Below, in pieces: positions 23,293 to 35,762 of a DNA stretch of 64,000 bases. The notes beneath the pieces were generated by a model, which had not been told where the DNA came from, did not search any database, and saw only the letters and a list, made by a program, of their open reading frames with translations. Location of the stretch: positions 62,001-126,000 of the forward strand of contig BBXU01001957.1 of NCBI GenBank assembly GCA_001598975.1, read 5' to 3'. Numbering within the stretch: position 1 is the first letter of the stretch; each line of letters begins with the position of its first letter. A program made the position numbers and the translations under genes. This DNA comes from Parachlorella kessleri. Taxonomy: Eukaryota > Chlorophyta > Trebouxiophyceae > Chlorellales > Chlorellaceae.

Positions 23293-24427
23293 GGCAGTGA
23301 GGGAGGAGCGATCAGCTGAGCCCGGCAATCAGATGAAAAAGCGGGGATCAAGCAGCTGAGAGCCAGAACAGGGTGGTTATACAATACCCTGCACGTTTTC
23401 ATGGAGCAGTCGTCTATACGCCCTTGATACTGTGCAAGGGGCGCTGGTTTAAGCCGTACCTTCACAGTACACGACAAAACTGCGAGTTTGTCACAGCAGA
23501 GCTCACCGCCTATTATATATAGTCCAGTGTCTCAACAACTTGAATGGTCCTGCGCATTCCTGTCCAACCTACAACTTTTGTTCCATGTTTGATTCGCGGA
23601 ACTCGTTGCATGGCGCGCGCACAAGAGCGCGCGAAGATGTAGACTTGCGCTGCAATAGTGGCCTGGCCTAGTCGTTCACGCCTACTTAACATGATCTTAC
23701 TGATCCCTTCACATCTTGAGCTTGGTCAATATGAAGGTACCCTTGCTCCAGCTGCCCCACCAGAAGGTTGAAGACTCGTGCCTCTCGTTAAGACCTGGAC
23801 TGAGCCCGCGGCATGCGGCCGGTGCAGCTTGCTATAGGGAAGCCCTGGCAGCACACCACTTGCTTCCTGCTAAAGGAGACCAATAAAACGCATAACTTTC
23901 CTTCGGAAACACAACTAAGCAATACTCATTGGACAAGATAGCCAGCAACCCGAGGCTTCAAGCACTCGGACTGTCCCACAACACCAACTCCTCATCACAG
24001 ACACGGGGTCCCTCGTGTCACTGCAGCCCCTTTCAAACAAGCCAGGACCAGCGCTCTCCTCGCAGGTCATGAATACCAGCTGCAGTATCTGAAGTCCCAA
24101 ACCCTTTGAAACCAAGGAAGCAAGTGCCAGACATTTCACAAATCCTACTCCCAACGCCCGGACACCCGAAAACTCATTCAGCATCACTTTGTACCGACTT
24201 CCCTCCTCGCTCTCCTACATGCATCTGCTAACCTCGCATCCGCTGCACCCAGGCACCCTGCTTGACCAAAACCAAGTTTGCAACCCCCCTGGGGCCACAT
24301 GTGGGACATGTATGTGGGATTGCGGAGCCTGACTCAGCACCTGCCAGACTTCTTGCAACACGTCATCGCTCGACATCTCCCCAGGAGCTGCTTTCCTAGC
24401 ACAGGATGAAGCGAGCGACCTGCTGAC
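23293..24427. other. Intergenic stretch between the two J-protein copies
   Basis: Upstream flank of the decayed copy and 3' flank of the intact copy. A short inverted GCGCGC pair flanks ACAAGA near 23613-23632. No coding exon was recognised. Confidence 0.4.
23511..23522 (-). promoter_or_regulatory. TATA-like element upstream of the decayed J-protein copy
   Basis: CTATATATAATA on the minus strand, about 220 nt before the ATG at 23292. Spacing and composition fit a TATA box, but there is no transcript evidence. Confidence 0.3.
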
Positions 24428-27400
24428 TCAGCGCCGCCTGGACTTCTTGCGGTTGACCCTGCTACGCTCGCTGCGCGGCGCCTGCTGCCGCCCGCCCCCG
24501 GCGCCTCCGTAGGCCGCTGACGGCCTGCCAAGTAGCACAAGGATCAAGTGATATCATTTGTCAGGACAAGCCTCCATTTTGATCTCCTCTGTTCGGTACA
24601 CCACACATCATAGGCATCGCAAGCAACACAGTGCTGGTCAGGAAGGCTGCTGAGATAACGGCTGCAGGCTTGCAGCCCAGGCGCCGCAACAGCCGGACCT
24701 CAGAGTGAAACACGATACACCCAGGGCCAGCTCTTAACAGCCCTCCAACCCCAGGAAAAAAGACCACCGCCAGGGGCACCCTATCACAGTGTGCCCAGCT
24801 ACACCAGGTGCTCACCGCTTGAAGGGGTTGAAGTGGGAGTTGAAGGGGAAGCCCCTCCTGTGGGTGATCCGGAAGAGTTCCTCGCAGTGGCCGGTCTCGG
24901 AGATGTCCCAGACCAGGCCCCGCCAGCAGCAGTACAGCTTGAGCTCGTAGGAGAACCAGCCTGCAAGCAGGGAGGATGTGCCTGGGAGACTCAGCAGATG
25001 CAAGAGACAATGAACATGGACAGCAGTATTGGGTTAGCAGAACCAGCATGCGTCAGGCAGGAGGAGAGACAGTGCATACGAAGGACAGTGACGGGGGAGA
25101 CAGCAGTCGGGAAAGGTTGAGGTTACAGAAAGCTCAGCAGGCAAGCAGCAAAAGGGAGGTTAGGGAGCAGCACTGGCAGCACAACAGCTTCAAGTGTCCA
25201 ATCAGCCCTGGCTCATGCAAAGACTCTCTGGCAGGTGGGCACACCTGCTTTGCTCCGCTCAATCCAGATCTCCCCCTCCGTCACTGGATGGTACCCTTTA
25301 CAGTCCTCGCAGAGGCGTGCCGCGCTGGGAGGCCGAAGTACCAGGAACATCGTGTGCTCGCCGCCACAGTTGGGGCAGGCATTGGGGACGCCTGCGGGCC
25401 ATACACGAAACAAACATGTCATTGCGCATTTCCGGCTCGTTTTTATTCAGCTGCAGGGTTATGCAGCAGCCCAGGCAACGCAGCGGGCGCTGAGCCCAAT
25501 AACAACCAGGCTGCCTGGCTTCGCTTAGACATACTGAGGGCACACCTTGCTCTGAAGGAGGGTCAGTGGACAGCAGGGATACGAGGGACACCAGTGCACA
25601 CTACACTGCACTGCTCTTACCACCGACACCACCGCTTACAACAACTCTAGCATGCCATGCTACAGTCCGCCCAAGCGTAAACGCTCTGAGCTGGCCAGCG
25701 CAAAAAAGACACATGAAACCCGCAGCAGCACTCACCCAACTGCTGCAGGAGCTCGTCAGCTGTTGCATCGCCCACGCCAGCCGGAGCGCCCCCCCTGCCA
25801 AAGAGGCCTGCACCAAAGCTGCCTGACGGGCCCCTCTTGCTCGACAGCCGAGCTTCAAAGTCTAGCTGGGTAAGCATAGCATCGTAGTCGCGCCGGCGGT
25901 CGGGGTCAGACAGCGTGTCGGCAGCCTGCACAGCATTCACAGCATGAAGGACGCATGCTGAGGAAGCTTGGCCCAGTGTGCGCTCTGGTATGACTGAGCT
26001 TTCCGTGTCCGACTGTCACAACATGCCATTTCGGGTTGCCCCCATGGCCGAGACAACGCAGCACACTTGCTAAGGCCCCGGGGCTAGCAAACTGTACAAC
26101 CATACACACACACTACACACACAGCGCGCCTCCTGTGCACCGTGATTGTTATTCAGCCGGGGGTTGCTTGAACCCATTAAGACAAACAGGGATGGTGCTG
26201 CTGAAAGCAGTAAACGGTTTTGGCTCTTAGCACTCACCTCTATGACCAAGTTGAAAGCCTCATTTGCCCCAGGCTGTTCCCCAATTTTGTCAGGGTGGGT
26301 AGCCAGAGACAGCGTCTTCTTAGCCCGCCTGCACTAACACGCTCTCCAGCTTTCAGGGCCCCAACTGAGCACCTTGAGGTGCTATGTCAGCCTCGAACCT
26401 TCCCTAGCATCCCAAATTGTCCGCCCCTGCCAGCTGGCTTTTCACCACCCTGCCTGGCACTCTGCCCAGCAGCTTCCACTTTCCACCCGTACATACATGC
26501 CCATAAAAAGCCCCTTGGAATTGGACATGCTGGCACCTGATCTCTCTTTCAACCAGCGATGCTCTCCCGCATCACCGAACCGGTGCATCACCCACCTCGA
26601 GGCCGGCGCCCCCTCACCTAATCTCAGTGTCCCCCGCGTCGCTGCTCACTCCCAGCACCTCAAAGTAGTTGCCGGAGCTCAACACTTTGACCACAGCCTC
26701 GGGGGCACCCTGGGGCACCTCATGCTCCAGATGGGATGGTGCTCCAGCTGTACGTGAGGCATACAAACACTTGGACCATTCCCCAGCAAGTAAATACAAC
26801 ACAGACGCCACCGCCAAGGCCTTGAGCGCTGGCCAGTAGGGTCGTCAAGATATCTAAACCTGGTTCCCCTGGTGTCGTACAGTGAAACGGTGTGGCTGCA
26901 TGTGTAGTGGCTGCCAGGCGCCAGCGACTACCGCCGCCATCTGGCTGGCAGGCGCTTGAACACTCACCTGAGCTCGTGTGCTTGTGCAGTTTCTGACCCC
27001 GGCCAAAGTAGCTAAACCACCCTTCGCCGCTGCTTCTACCTCCACTCCTCTGGGAAGCCCCAGCGCCGGGGGCATATGCCGGCTCTGACAGCCACACAGC
27101 CGCGGCTCCAACAACCACAGTGGCAAGCAAGGCAGTTGCTGCCAGCGATCCAGTCCATACCCAGACAAGCCTGCACGTGGGTCAGCACAAAGTGCGGCGG
27201 TACTTCCAATGGTTGAGAGTATACGCTGCCAGTGGCGCTGGATGCAACCGTTCCATACAACCAAGACAGACAGGTCCCCACGCCAGCAGCTAGCCAACAG
27301 GCAGGCAGTGACGGCCTTGATGGGCTAGCAAACAGGGGCAACCGTTTTGGCAGGGAACATGCTTGCCGGCAGAGCCGCAAAGCCCAGCCCGCACAGACGA

Positions 27401-30400
27401 GAGGCCTCGCTAGCAGTAAGGCTGGGTGCCGTCAGAGGTACCAGGTACACAAAAGTGCCGGCCAGGTGTACACTGATGACAGCGCTATGGTACCCAGCAG
27501 CCCTCGCTTCTCACCCACCTGGCCACTACAATCACCAGGGGCCCAAAGGAGATGAGGTGCAGCACCCCCAGAAGCCGGGCCACCAACCAGTGGCTGCTCC
27601 ATAGGGAATGCAGCAGCGGTTCGCTGAGCACGCACAGCACGCACGCCACGCCCCACCAGGCGCCGCTTGAGAGGTACCTGGAGGCATGACGTTGGACAGG
27701 AGTGCTGTTGAGCGAGGCCTAAGGTTCCTACCTTGAGGTGCACTCCCAGCAGCACGGATGTAAGGCAGTGCAGGAAGGCAAGGACAATGCAACTGTTAGA
27801 TGAACCTGGACACCCTTAATAGGCTACAAGTAGTAGTTAACAGGAACGTGGCAACAGACAACATAGGAGAAAGCGCACACAGGGCTGGTACATGCCCCAT
27901 GCTGGCGGCCAGGGCAGCCTGGCTGGCCCACCAAGTACGCCACCCTTTACAACGCCAACCAGTCCCCAGAATAACAGCCCCAACATCGGCCAGACAGGAA
28001 GGCGTCCTGGCAGAGTGGGAACAAGGGTGCTCCGACCTAGTCTATTGTGGTGCATGCACCTTGGGAGGCGCAGTTGCACATCAGTAAAGGCAGTGCACCA
28101 CAAGACTACTCCAGACATCCAATTCTAAGGGTCTGCCCGGGCTGCACGGAACACTGTAAGTCAGGCTGCACATCAAGCATGAGCGGCGCTAGGCACCGCC
28201 ACAAGGTGCCTTACCAGGTTGCCGACAGGTAGGAGAAGTAAAACGCGAACCTCTCCTGAAGGCTGCCATCAGGGAGGGACGTAGCATACGCCAGGGCTGC
28301 TAGCGAGGGGGGCAGGTGCGACCACCAGCGGGGGCGCCACAGCAGTGAGAGCGCTGGAGTAAAGAGGAAGCGGCCTGCCCACCTGCAAAGGAACACATTT
28401 AGATGTTTGAGCAATTGCTGCTCAGGGGCCGGGTGTAGGCATGAAAAGGACAGCGTATGAAAGGAGACAGGACCTGCCTCGAGGGGTCGCCAGCAACACT
28501 AGCACTGCAGGGACTTACCCTAAGGTTGAACGGACAGCAGTATATGCCCCAAGCAGCGCAAAGGGTGCCCTGCCAGAATTTAAACACCAGGGGGAACACA
28601 TGAGAAAAGAAACACAGCAGCAATGCGTACCTCAATAGGTGGCTTGCCAGATAGCACATCACAGGGGAGAGAAGCAAGTAGAGGGTGGGACCAGAGGCCG
28701 TCCAAAGCCTGAAGGGCTTGGCCACGAACAATGCCACTTCTGCAAGTAACACAGCAGCCAGGAGCAGGTGCAAGGCCAGGTATTCCATCTGGAGGATCGG
28801 AAGCTGCTAGGTGTGTGCCAGCAAACATGAGTAAGCAAAACAAGGGCAGGGGCTTTTTGAGTTTGAGACATTTGTTCACCAGAGTCTCCCACACATCCTC
28901 TACCATTTCCGCGTACCCACATACAAGTGGCTCCAGGTGCCTTGATGTCACAGCTATGCATGTGCAGAGCTCACTGAACTTCAAGCCAGCGACCAGGCCG
29001 GAAGAAGGAAATTTCCACACTAACGCCTACCGAGCTGCAGGACCGACATCCACAAAGCACCAGCACAAGCCTCAGCGATCCGTAGGTCCTCCAGACAAGC
29101 ACAGCCTTCCCCCTGCCCACATGCTTCCTAGTTCCCAGGCCTCCCTTTCCAGTCCTTGACTCTAGCTTCCAGGTTGAAATGTGACAGCAGGCGGGGCTCC
29201 GGGCGCACTTTTGTCTGCACAGCCAACAAGTTATAGGCTCCTGCACTTACCTAGCAATGCCAGCCAGCCGCCCCCGCAAGCGAGCCACATGCATGCCTGC
29301 CAGCCAAGATGGGTCGTCCACATGTACAATCTCGTCTTGTCAACGCTCTCTCCCCGCAACAAGCTGTAGATGTTGGGAACGGCCAGGTGCACGCCAACTG
29401 CAGGCATGACGAAAACACGAGGGCTGTCGCTCAGGCGGGCCATAGGGACTGCCCATAGCTACCTCAGGACGGGACAGCTACACCAAGGGGCAATGAGACA
29501 TCCAGTGCCAGGCGACTCCAGGTCGCAAGCAGCGCAGGGGAAGGCATCCATAGCTTTTTAACGTTTTTCTCGGGCAACAACAGCATGCCAGTCCTGGCCA
29601 ACAGCCCGCAACCAGCGACGAACATGCCCTACTAACCAGCCGCCACGACACTGGAAGGGAACTCACCACTTGCCATCACAAAGGAGGCTACCCCCTGCCA
29701 GCTGGGCTGCCACAGCAGGACCCGAGGCAGGAACAGTGCTGCCCAGAACACCTCCCCAACAGTGTAGGCCAGCGCAGCACCCAGCCTGCGCAGCCATCCT
29801 GGAATGCGCAGCCACTTTCTGCCGATGACGACGCTGGAGCCGCCTGCTGTGCTCGCTGCTGTGCTCCCTTGTTCTCCTGCTGCCTCATTCTCGCCATGAG
29901 TGCTTCCAACAAGGCTAGTCGACCGCAAGGCACCACCAGTAGGGTGTGTGTCCCTCCGCTGGTCCGCCCCAGGGTACAGCGAAGGCGCATGGCAGCTCTG
30001 CACGCCCCCAGCGCCGCTGCTGGCGGCCGCGGCTCCGCCCACGCCCTCTCTGCGCGTCACGCGCTGCACAGCTGCCGCGGCAGCAGCCACTGTCGCAGCA
30101 GGGCCACCACCAGCCAGATCTGCTAGGATCGCCTTGGTGGGTGATGACGCGCCAGGCCGCGGCGGCGCGGTGGTGTAGAGGCAGTAGGCAGCGGCGCTCA
30201 TGAAGGCCAGGCCCAGCAGGAGGGACACAGTGCCGCCTGCAGGGCAGCCAGCAGGGCAGCCTCGCCGTGAATACTGGCAGTACTGACCTGCCCAGGACTG
30301 AGCAAGCAAATGGGGGTGCTTTAGATAGTGCTTGTTGGCAAAGCTTGACGGCCCACAGAAGTGAGCCTGAGGGGGTGTGCCTCACAGCAGCCCCACAGCG

Positions 30401-32272
30401 GCCCATCCACACATTCCTTAACCTCTGAGATGCCCACCGCCGGATGGAAAGGCCAGAGCACGCCCATAAACAAATCCTGCTTTTTGAGTAATAAGCCCTT
30501 TCATTCTGTGCCCAAGTTGTTCCAGGTATTTCCAGGTGGCTCCCAGCTTTGCAAGGCACGCAAAGCCAATGCCAGTCTCACCGACTCCCACGCTTTTCCG
30601 GCCCGCCTGCTGCGCCTCCTGCTGCGGCCCGGCGGTACTGGCTTCCCCATGCTGCTGCTGCTGCTGCTGCTCACCAGCAGCGCTCTGCCTGGTCCTGCCC
30701 TGCTGCTGCTGCTGCCCCGGCTCCCCGCGCTCCCGCTGCTGCTGAGCCGCGGGCGGCGGCCCTGAGGACGGCCGTGCCCCTGCCTCACTGCCTGGAGGCG
30801 CGGCAGCACCCGGTGCTGCTGTGCTACCTCCGCTACTCCTGGCCCTGCTTGCCGTGCTGCCGCCGCTGCTGGCCCCGCTGGGAGCCCCAGCGGCCCCCGG
30901 CGACACGTTGTGGATGCCAGCAGAATGGGAGCTGCCACTTGCCTCGCCTGCGGCTGCCAGCTTGTGCGAGGCCGCAGAGAAAGCCTGCTGGTACTGACTG
31001 TTGTCTGGTGCCAGCTGGCAGGCCTTCTGCCACAGGCGCACCTGCAAGGGGGGCTCCAGCACATAGCTGAGGAAACATATTTAGGGAAAAAGCCGGGACC
31101 AAGATGGCTCAGTTGCGTGATCACATCAATCCAGGCGACACAAACCCTAACCGTGAAGCAAGCAAAGGCCGCCTCGGCAGATAGACAAGGGACTCTCAAG
31201 CAGGGGGGTACCATTCAGCACACGGCTTACGCCTGACCTTGCAGTTCGCCGTCAAGCACTATGCACCCCAACCTTCCTTGACTTGAAACCATTGCAGAGA
31301 ATGTGTAGAAAGCCTTGCCCCCAGCATGCGACACAGACCAGCAACCAGGGCCTTGGCGGCAACACAAGACCGTCAATGTAGCTCACCGCTCTCTGCCAGT
31401 CGCCCTGCTGCTCCGCTGTGCGGGCCAGGCGCTCACAGCCCTCCGCAGCATCCTTGTTGGCCTGCAGCTTCGCTTGAGCGTACAGGTCTGGCTGGCTGTG
31501 CGCTGGTTGGTCTCCTGGCGCCGTTGCCTGCTGCTGCTTTTGGGGCTGCTGCTGTTGCGGAACCGCTGGCGGGGCCTTGCTGCTAGCACCGCCGCCTGTC
31601 GCAGGCTGCTGTGCCGCCGCTGCCGCTCCCAGGTTTGTCGAGTCACTACCAGCTGTCGGCCCACGCTGCACGCTGTCCTGAGTGCTGAGCCCGCCCTGCT
31701 GCCGCGCCTGCTGTGCCTGCTGCGTGTCCTGCACATGGCTCTCCTGGACGCGTAGCACGCACTTCAGCAACGCCTTCTTCCTCACAAAGCGCACCAGCTC
31801 CGCTGTGGGCTCCACAGACTCGGCCAGGGGGATGGCGACATGGTAGCGGCCAGGCACAGACACTGTGCACAGCCGCTCTTGCACCACAAACTGGATATTG
31901 GTGCTGTCCGCCACGCCTGTAGACGAGCAGAGGGGGCCTGCCTAAGACTCCGCGTCAAGAAGTATCCTCGGAATAACTATTACAGTAAAGCAGGAGTCAA
32001 CTTTTTGAGTAGCTATAACTAGCATAATACCCATGCTAATAATACTGGTTAAACGAGTCAGAAGCAAGATAGTGAAACGTTGGTAACGTGCACTACAGGC
32101 TTTAATTCAAGCACAACTGCGACTGATCCCGTGAGCACAGCAACTCCATACCTGGCAAGGCCACTGCTATCTGCACAGTGACCTTGGAGCCATCAGGACA
32201 CTTCACATGCTCAACACTGTACTTCGGGCAGACTTCCTGTCCCGTGAGTACCTCCTCTGTGCCGCTGTCCAT
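24428..32272 (-). CDS. Large membrane J-domain protein with PIH/CS-like N-terminus and C-terminal Jiv90 domain
   Basis: Sixteen exons, all phases consistent, 1129 residues: 32152-32272, 31387-31916, 30582-31041, 29667-30236, 29251-29397, 28880-28953, 28631-28788, 28215-28382, 27519-27677, 26968-27170, 26618-26747, 26238-26328, 25736-25925, 25245-25391, 24816-24960, 24428-24524. Order of parts: PIH1/CS-like beta domain (about 1-85; CPKYSVEHVK, FVRKKALLKCVLRV); Gln/Ala-rich linker; TPR-like helix pair (about 195-240; NKDAAEGCERLA, LWQKACQLAPDNSQYQQAF), like the N-terminus of DNAJB12-type proteins; low-complexity stretch; several hydrophobic spans (about 371-845); J domain (about 890-955) with YFEVLGV and HPD at 918-920; Jiv90 (about 1005-1097) with CPNCGGEH, LCEDCKGYHP and YCCWRGLVWDISE; basic tail NRKKSRRR. 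The J plus Jiv90 pairing is that of DNAJC14 and its plant relatives, ER-membrane Hsp70 co-chaperones. Exon 6 (28880-28953) has a weak acceptor (CATAG) and is the least certain. Confidence 0.88.
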
Positions 32273-32542
32273 GGCACGCAGCACAGGGTGATCATAGCTG
32301 AGGCATGTCTCGCATGGGCCCCTAGTTCAACAAGGACGGCGTCAGCGACGTCTTCCTGGGGTGACAACTAAGATTCTATCTATTAATCCACACCCCGTTC
32401 CGATGGGTAACCGTGGAGGTTTCGAACTGTACTTGTCCAGTACAGTTGCTCTGAAACGAGCACTGGGGTCGTGGGGCAGTGATTAAAGAACAGAAGGGAG
32501 CCCATCCTCTGTGATCGCTACATTAGTTGACACTGAAGCGTT
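32273..32542. promoter_or_regulatory. Divergent promoter region, J-protein / RPN12
   Basis: Only 270 bp lie between the start codons at 32272 (minus) and 32543 (plus). Both 5' UTRs and promoters must fit here. No TATA box was recognised. Confidence 0.6.
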
Positions 32543-35311
32543 ATGGGCTCACTGGCCGGTGTTGCACAGCTCGCGGATCAGTTCAAGGTGGGATTGCCTA
32601 GAGCGTTCAGATCGTTTGCCTAACAGACTGGTGGTGCTCTCCAGTGACTTCAACCGCTTTCTGGTGGTGATGATGATTTGCTGCAGGGCGCCTTCGGTAA
32701 GAATGACTTGCAGACCTGCAAGAGGCTCCTGCCCTCTCTTAAGGTGAGACTACAGGGCTGTGTGGGAGTACCAAGGCTGCATGCCTTCGTCAGGAAGGTT
32801 ACGACGGGGACCTTCAATTCGTCTATTCCCTGCAGTTGGAGTTGACCAAGCTGCCAGCCCTACCGCCTGTCTATGAGCAGGGTCCCAACAGCCAACAGCA
32901 GCTCCTCTTAGCAAGTGAGTCCACCTGGCTTCCGTCTCTGCTTCACCTATGCACGTGTGGCAGGGCCAGCTGTACAGCTATACATACAGTAGGAAATTGC
33001 CGGGCTGGCCGTGGCGGCAACTGCGCGAGTGGGACTTTGCAGCCTGGTACCCACTCAGAGCGGCCGTGGGCTGTGGCCAGGTGCACTACCCAGACGATTG
33101 CACCCTGTCTGTTCCCTGGTCTTCGTCTGGTTACCGACGCTTTCTACCCTTCAAGGCGTGTCCTTCCCATGGAGCACAAGAGCTGGCGGTGGTGTTGCGC
33201 ATCCGCCGGCAGATCTAGACAGCCGTGTAGCGTAGGATCTCCAGCCATGTTGGAAACTCCCAGTCCCACACGCCGCCTGCCTTCCCCTCACCAGGGCAAG
33301 TCCTCGAGCTGGCAGTGCTGCTGAGCATCCGGCAGCAGGACGAGGCGGCCTTTGAGCGCAACTTCAACCAGCTGCGCGTGTACTACAGCGACGCGCGGCG
33401 CCTGCTGCCGCCGTCGAACCAGGAGGCGCTGCTGCTGTCGCTCAACCTGCTGCGGCTGCTGGTGCAGAACCGCATTGCCGAGTTTCACACAGAGCTGGAG
33501 CTGCTACCGGCGGAGGTGGGGGCGGGCAGAGGCCTTGGTACAGTTTGGCTACTGTTGAGAAGTTTGTGTTGGTCTGCTTGCAAAGCTCCGTGGTGGAGAT
33601 CAGCCTGCTGCCAGTGATGAGCACATTTACGTGGATCAAGCCGTGGTGCCCGGCGTACCATTCTTGCTGTTGTTTTCTGCCTGGAAGTGTTCAGACTCAG
33701 AGTGACAGTACATAGTGGAATTGTGGCAACAGTGACTGATGTGACTGAATGTGCTGCTGCCTTGCACGTGCATGTGTGCAGCTACAGCACGCGTCAGATG
33801 TGGCCCAGGTGACCGAGCTGGAGCAGTGGCTGATGGAAGGAGCCTACAATAAGGTAAGCAAGACATGCAAAAGTGAACGCTCCTGTTACCACTGGCCGCT
33901 GCTGATTGATTCTGCTGGCGATACCTCTTGTGGCTGGGCTTGCATGCAGGTAGGTGTGCATGTGCAAATGTCAAGGCTGCAGGGGCTGTCAAGTTGGGAC
34001 TTGGGCTTTCTTTTGACTGGAATCATGGGCCAGCAGCTGCATCTAGGCAATCGTGGACACAACTATGGATGACGAAAAAGGGCATTTTCGTTGCAAACAC
34101 AGATGGTTTACGTCATGTGTGGCAAGCTCGCTGTTTCTTACCCTGGCTGTATGTGATGAGTGACCATAATTCTGTCTGTGGCAGGTGTTGGATGCCAGGC
34201 GCCGGGCTGTCTCTGAATATTATGCCTACTTCCTGGAACAGCTGTCATCCACCGTCAGGTAAGCACATGGGTAAGCATCACCGCGCGTCACCTGATAACC
34301 ACTGTGCCTGTGATTGGAGCATGCTTTGCTGGGGCTGGACCCCGAAGAGGCACGCCTGCCTTCGCTCATGCCTGGGGTCTGCTGTGCGTTTCAGCGCAGC
34401 GAGCTTATATGTACAAAGGGGCATAGCATCTGGCTGTGAGCGAGCAGGTCAAGCTGTGATGGGTGGACGCGGAGGGGGATAGTTAGTAACCTTGAACTTG
34501 GCGACTGCTAGTATGCTTATGACCGCAGCAATATCCTCAGCTTTTGCTGGATGTATGGTGTAGCAGGGACGAGGTGGCCAGCTGCAGTGAGCGAGCCTAC
34601 CAGTCGCTGTCAGTGCCAGACGCGATGCGGATGCTCATGTTCAGCAGCGAGCAGGAGGCGGTGGAGTATGCGCAGCAGGTGCGCACGATTGGGTCCTTGA
34701 CGTCTGTCCTGTGTTTGGTTAAGGGCGCATATGGCCCACGTGCTGCCTGGAGTTTCTACACCAGGTTTGTGAGTTCAGCAGAGGACTTACTTTGTGGAAC
34801 GCGCCTGCTACAGGTAGGAAATCAAATGGGTTTGTGGCAGCTGAGGGGCACGCTTTTCCGTCCGCCACACAGCTGCAGCATGGGTGTTGTTGAGCCACTA
34901 GGTGTGTTCCTGCACCAACATGCTGGGCATGCCGGTTAGGGGTTCTCAATGACATGCAACACCGGCCCAGCCAGCTGTCCTTGCTGTGTGCAATGCTCAC
35001 CGCTGGTTAAAGGCTGCAGCCGGACGGACGCAGAGCGCTAGAAAACGCCGTGTACCCACAAGTACATCAGTAAGCACTCCTCTCACAATCATGCTGAACC
35101 ACCCTTGCAGCGTGGCTGGGAGGCCAGCGGTGGGCGGCTCATCTTCAAGACCGCGGCCGGAGAGGGCGGTGGCGCTGCCATGGAGGAAGACCAGGCGGGT
35201 GGGGCTGCCAACGGTGCTGCTGCTGGCGGGCTGGCGCAAGGGCCGCTGGCTGCCCAGGACCTCATTGGGCACTGCCTGACATATGCCAAGGAGTTGGAGC
35301 GCATCGTGTGA
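32543..35311 (+). CDS. RPN12: 26S proteasome lid subunit RPN12 (PSMD8)
   Basis: Non-ATPase subunit of the 19S regulatory particle lid, the last subunit to join and complete the lid; a PCI-type helical protein. Eight exons: 32543-32587, 32687-32743, 32836-32914, 33295-33515, 33782-33853, 34185-34258, 34567-34678, 35111-35311, giving 286 residues (the plant protein has about 267). Plant-like blocks: LELTKLPALPPVYE, NLLRLLVQNRIAEFHTELEL (exon 4), LEQWLMEGAYNKV, RDEVASCSERAY, MLMFSSEQE, and the invariant end LTYAKELERIV. The extra length is a Gly/Ala-rich insert between FKTAAGE and QDLIGHCL in the last exon. The start is the first in-frame ATG of exon 1 (MGSLAGVAQLADQFK). Confidence 0.96.
33174..33224 (+). 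pseudogene. Relic of an exon 4 duplication inside RPN12 intron 3
   Basis: About 45 bp in the intron read QELAVVLRIRRQ then a stop, close to the beginning of the real exon 4 at 33295 (LELAVLLSIRQQ). The DNA also matches closely, for example GAGCTGGC and GCATCCG. This suggests a short internal duplication that has decayed. It is short, so chance similarity cannot be fully excluded. Confidence 0.45.
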
Positions 35312-35762
35312 TGGATGGTGCTCTGTTAGGCTGAAGTTGGGATCTGAGCTGAGAGCTGGGTTTACTACGCCACCATCGTATACAAGTGGCACCCTTACGC
35401 TGCTTGCTGAGTGGACGGTGTCCATCAGGGAGGAGGACAGGCCTCAGTTGCCTCATGTGGCAGCTATATGGTGGCCTTGTAGAAAGCCATTTGGTTGCAG
35501 CAGGTGCATGGGTAACGCCTTCTTGTGTCCATATTTGGAATGAACTCTGGCAATTCCGAAGCTAACTCTTTTCAGCCTTCAGCAATGCAGTTTGACTCAG
35601 ACATGGCGGCCAAGGACAAGCCATAACAGGATGCAAGCATTGAGAGACGCCTTGCTGGATGTCACATCCTTCAGCCAAGGCGTAACGAACCAGCCCTGCG
35701 CATGCTCAGGTCACACAGGCTTCACAAGCTGGGACCCACAAGTCGTCTACAAAAAGTGACGG
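35312..35762. other. Convergent 3' flanks of RPN12 and the ePHD gene
   Basis: 451 bp between two stop codons facing each other. No exon or clear TGTAA signal was recognised within it. Confidence 0.4.

Noticed and set aside
28519..28630. Read-through extension of the J-protein exon (RYALLLCFFSHVFPLVFKFW)
   Set aside because: Hydrophobic and open, but only the donor at 28630 keeps phase with the next exon, which continues SHLL-RWAGRFLF.
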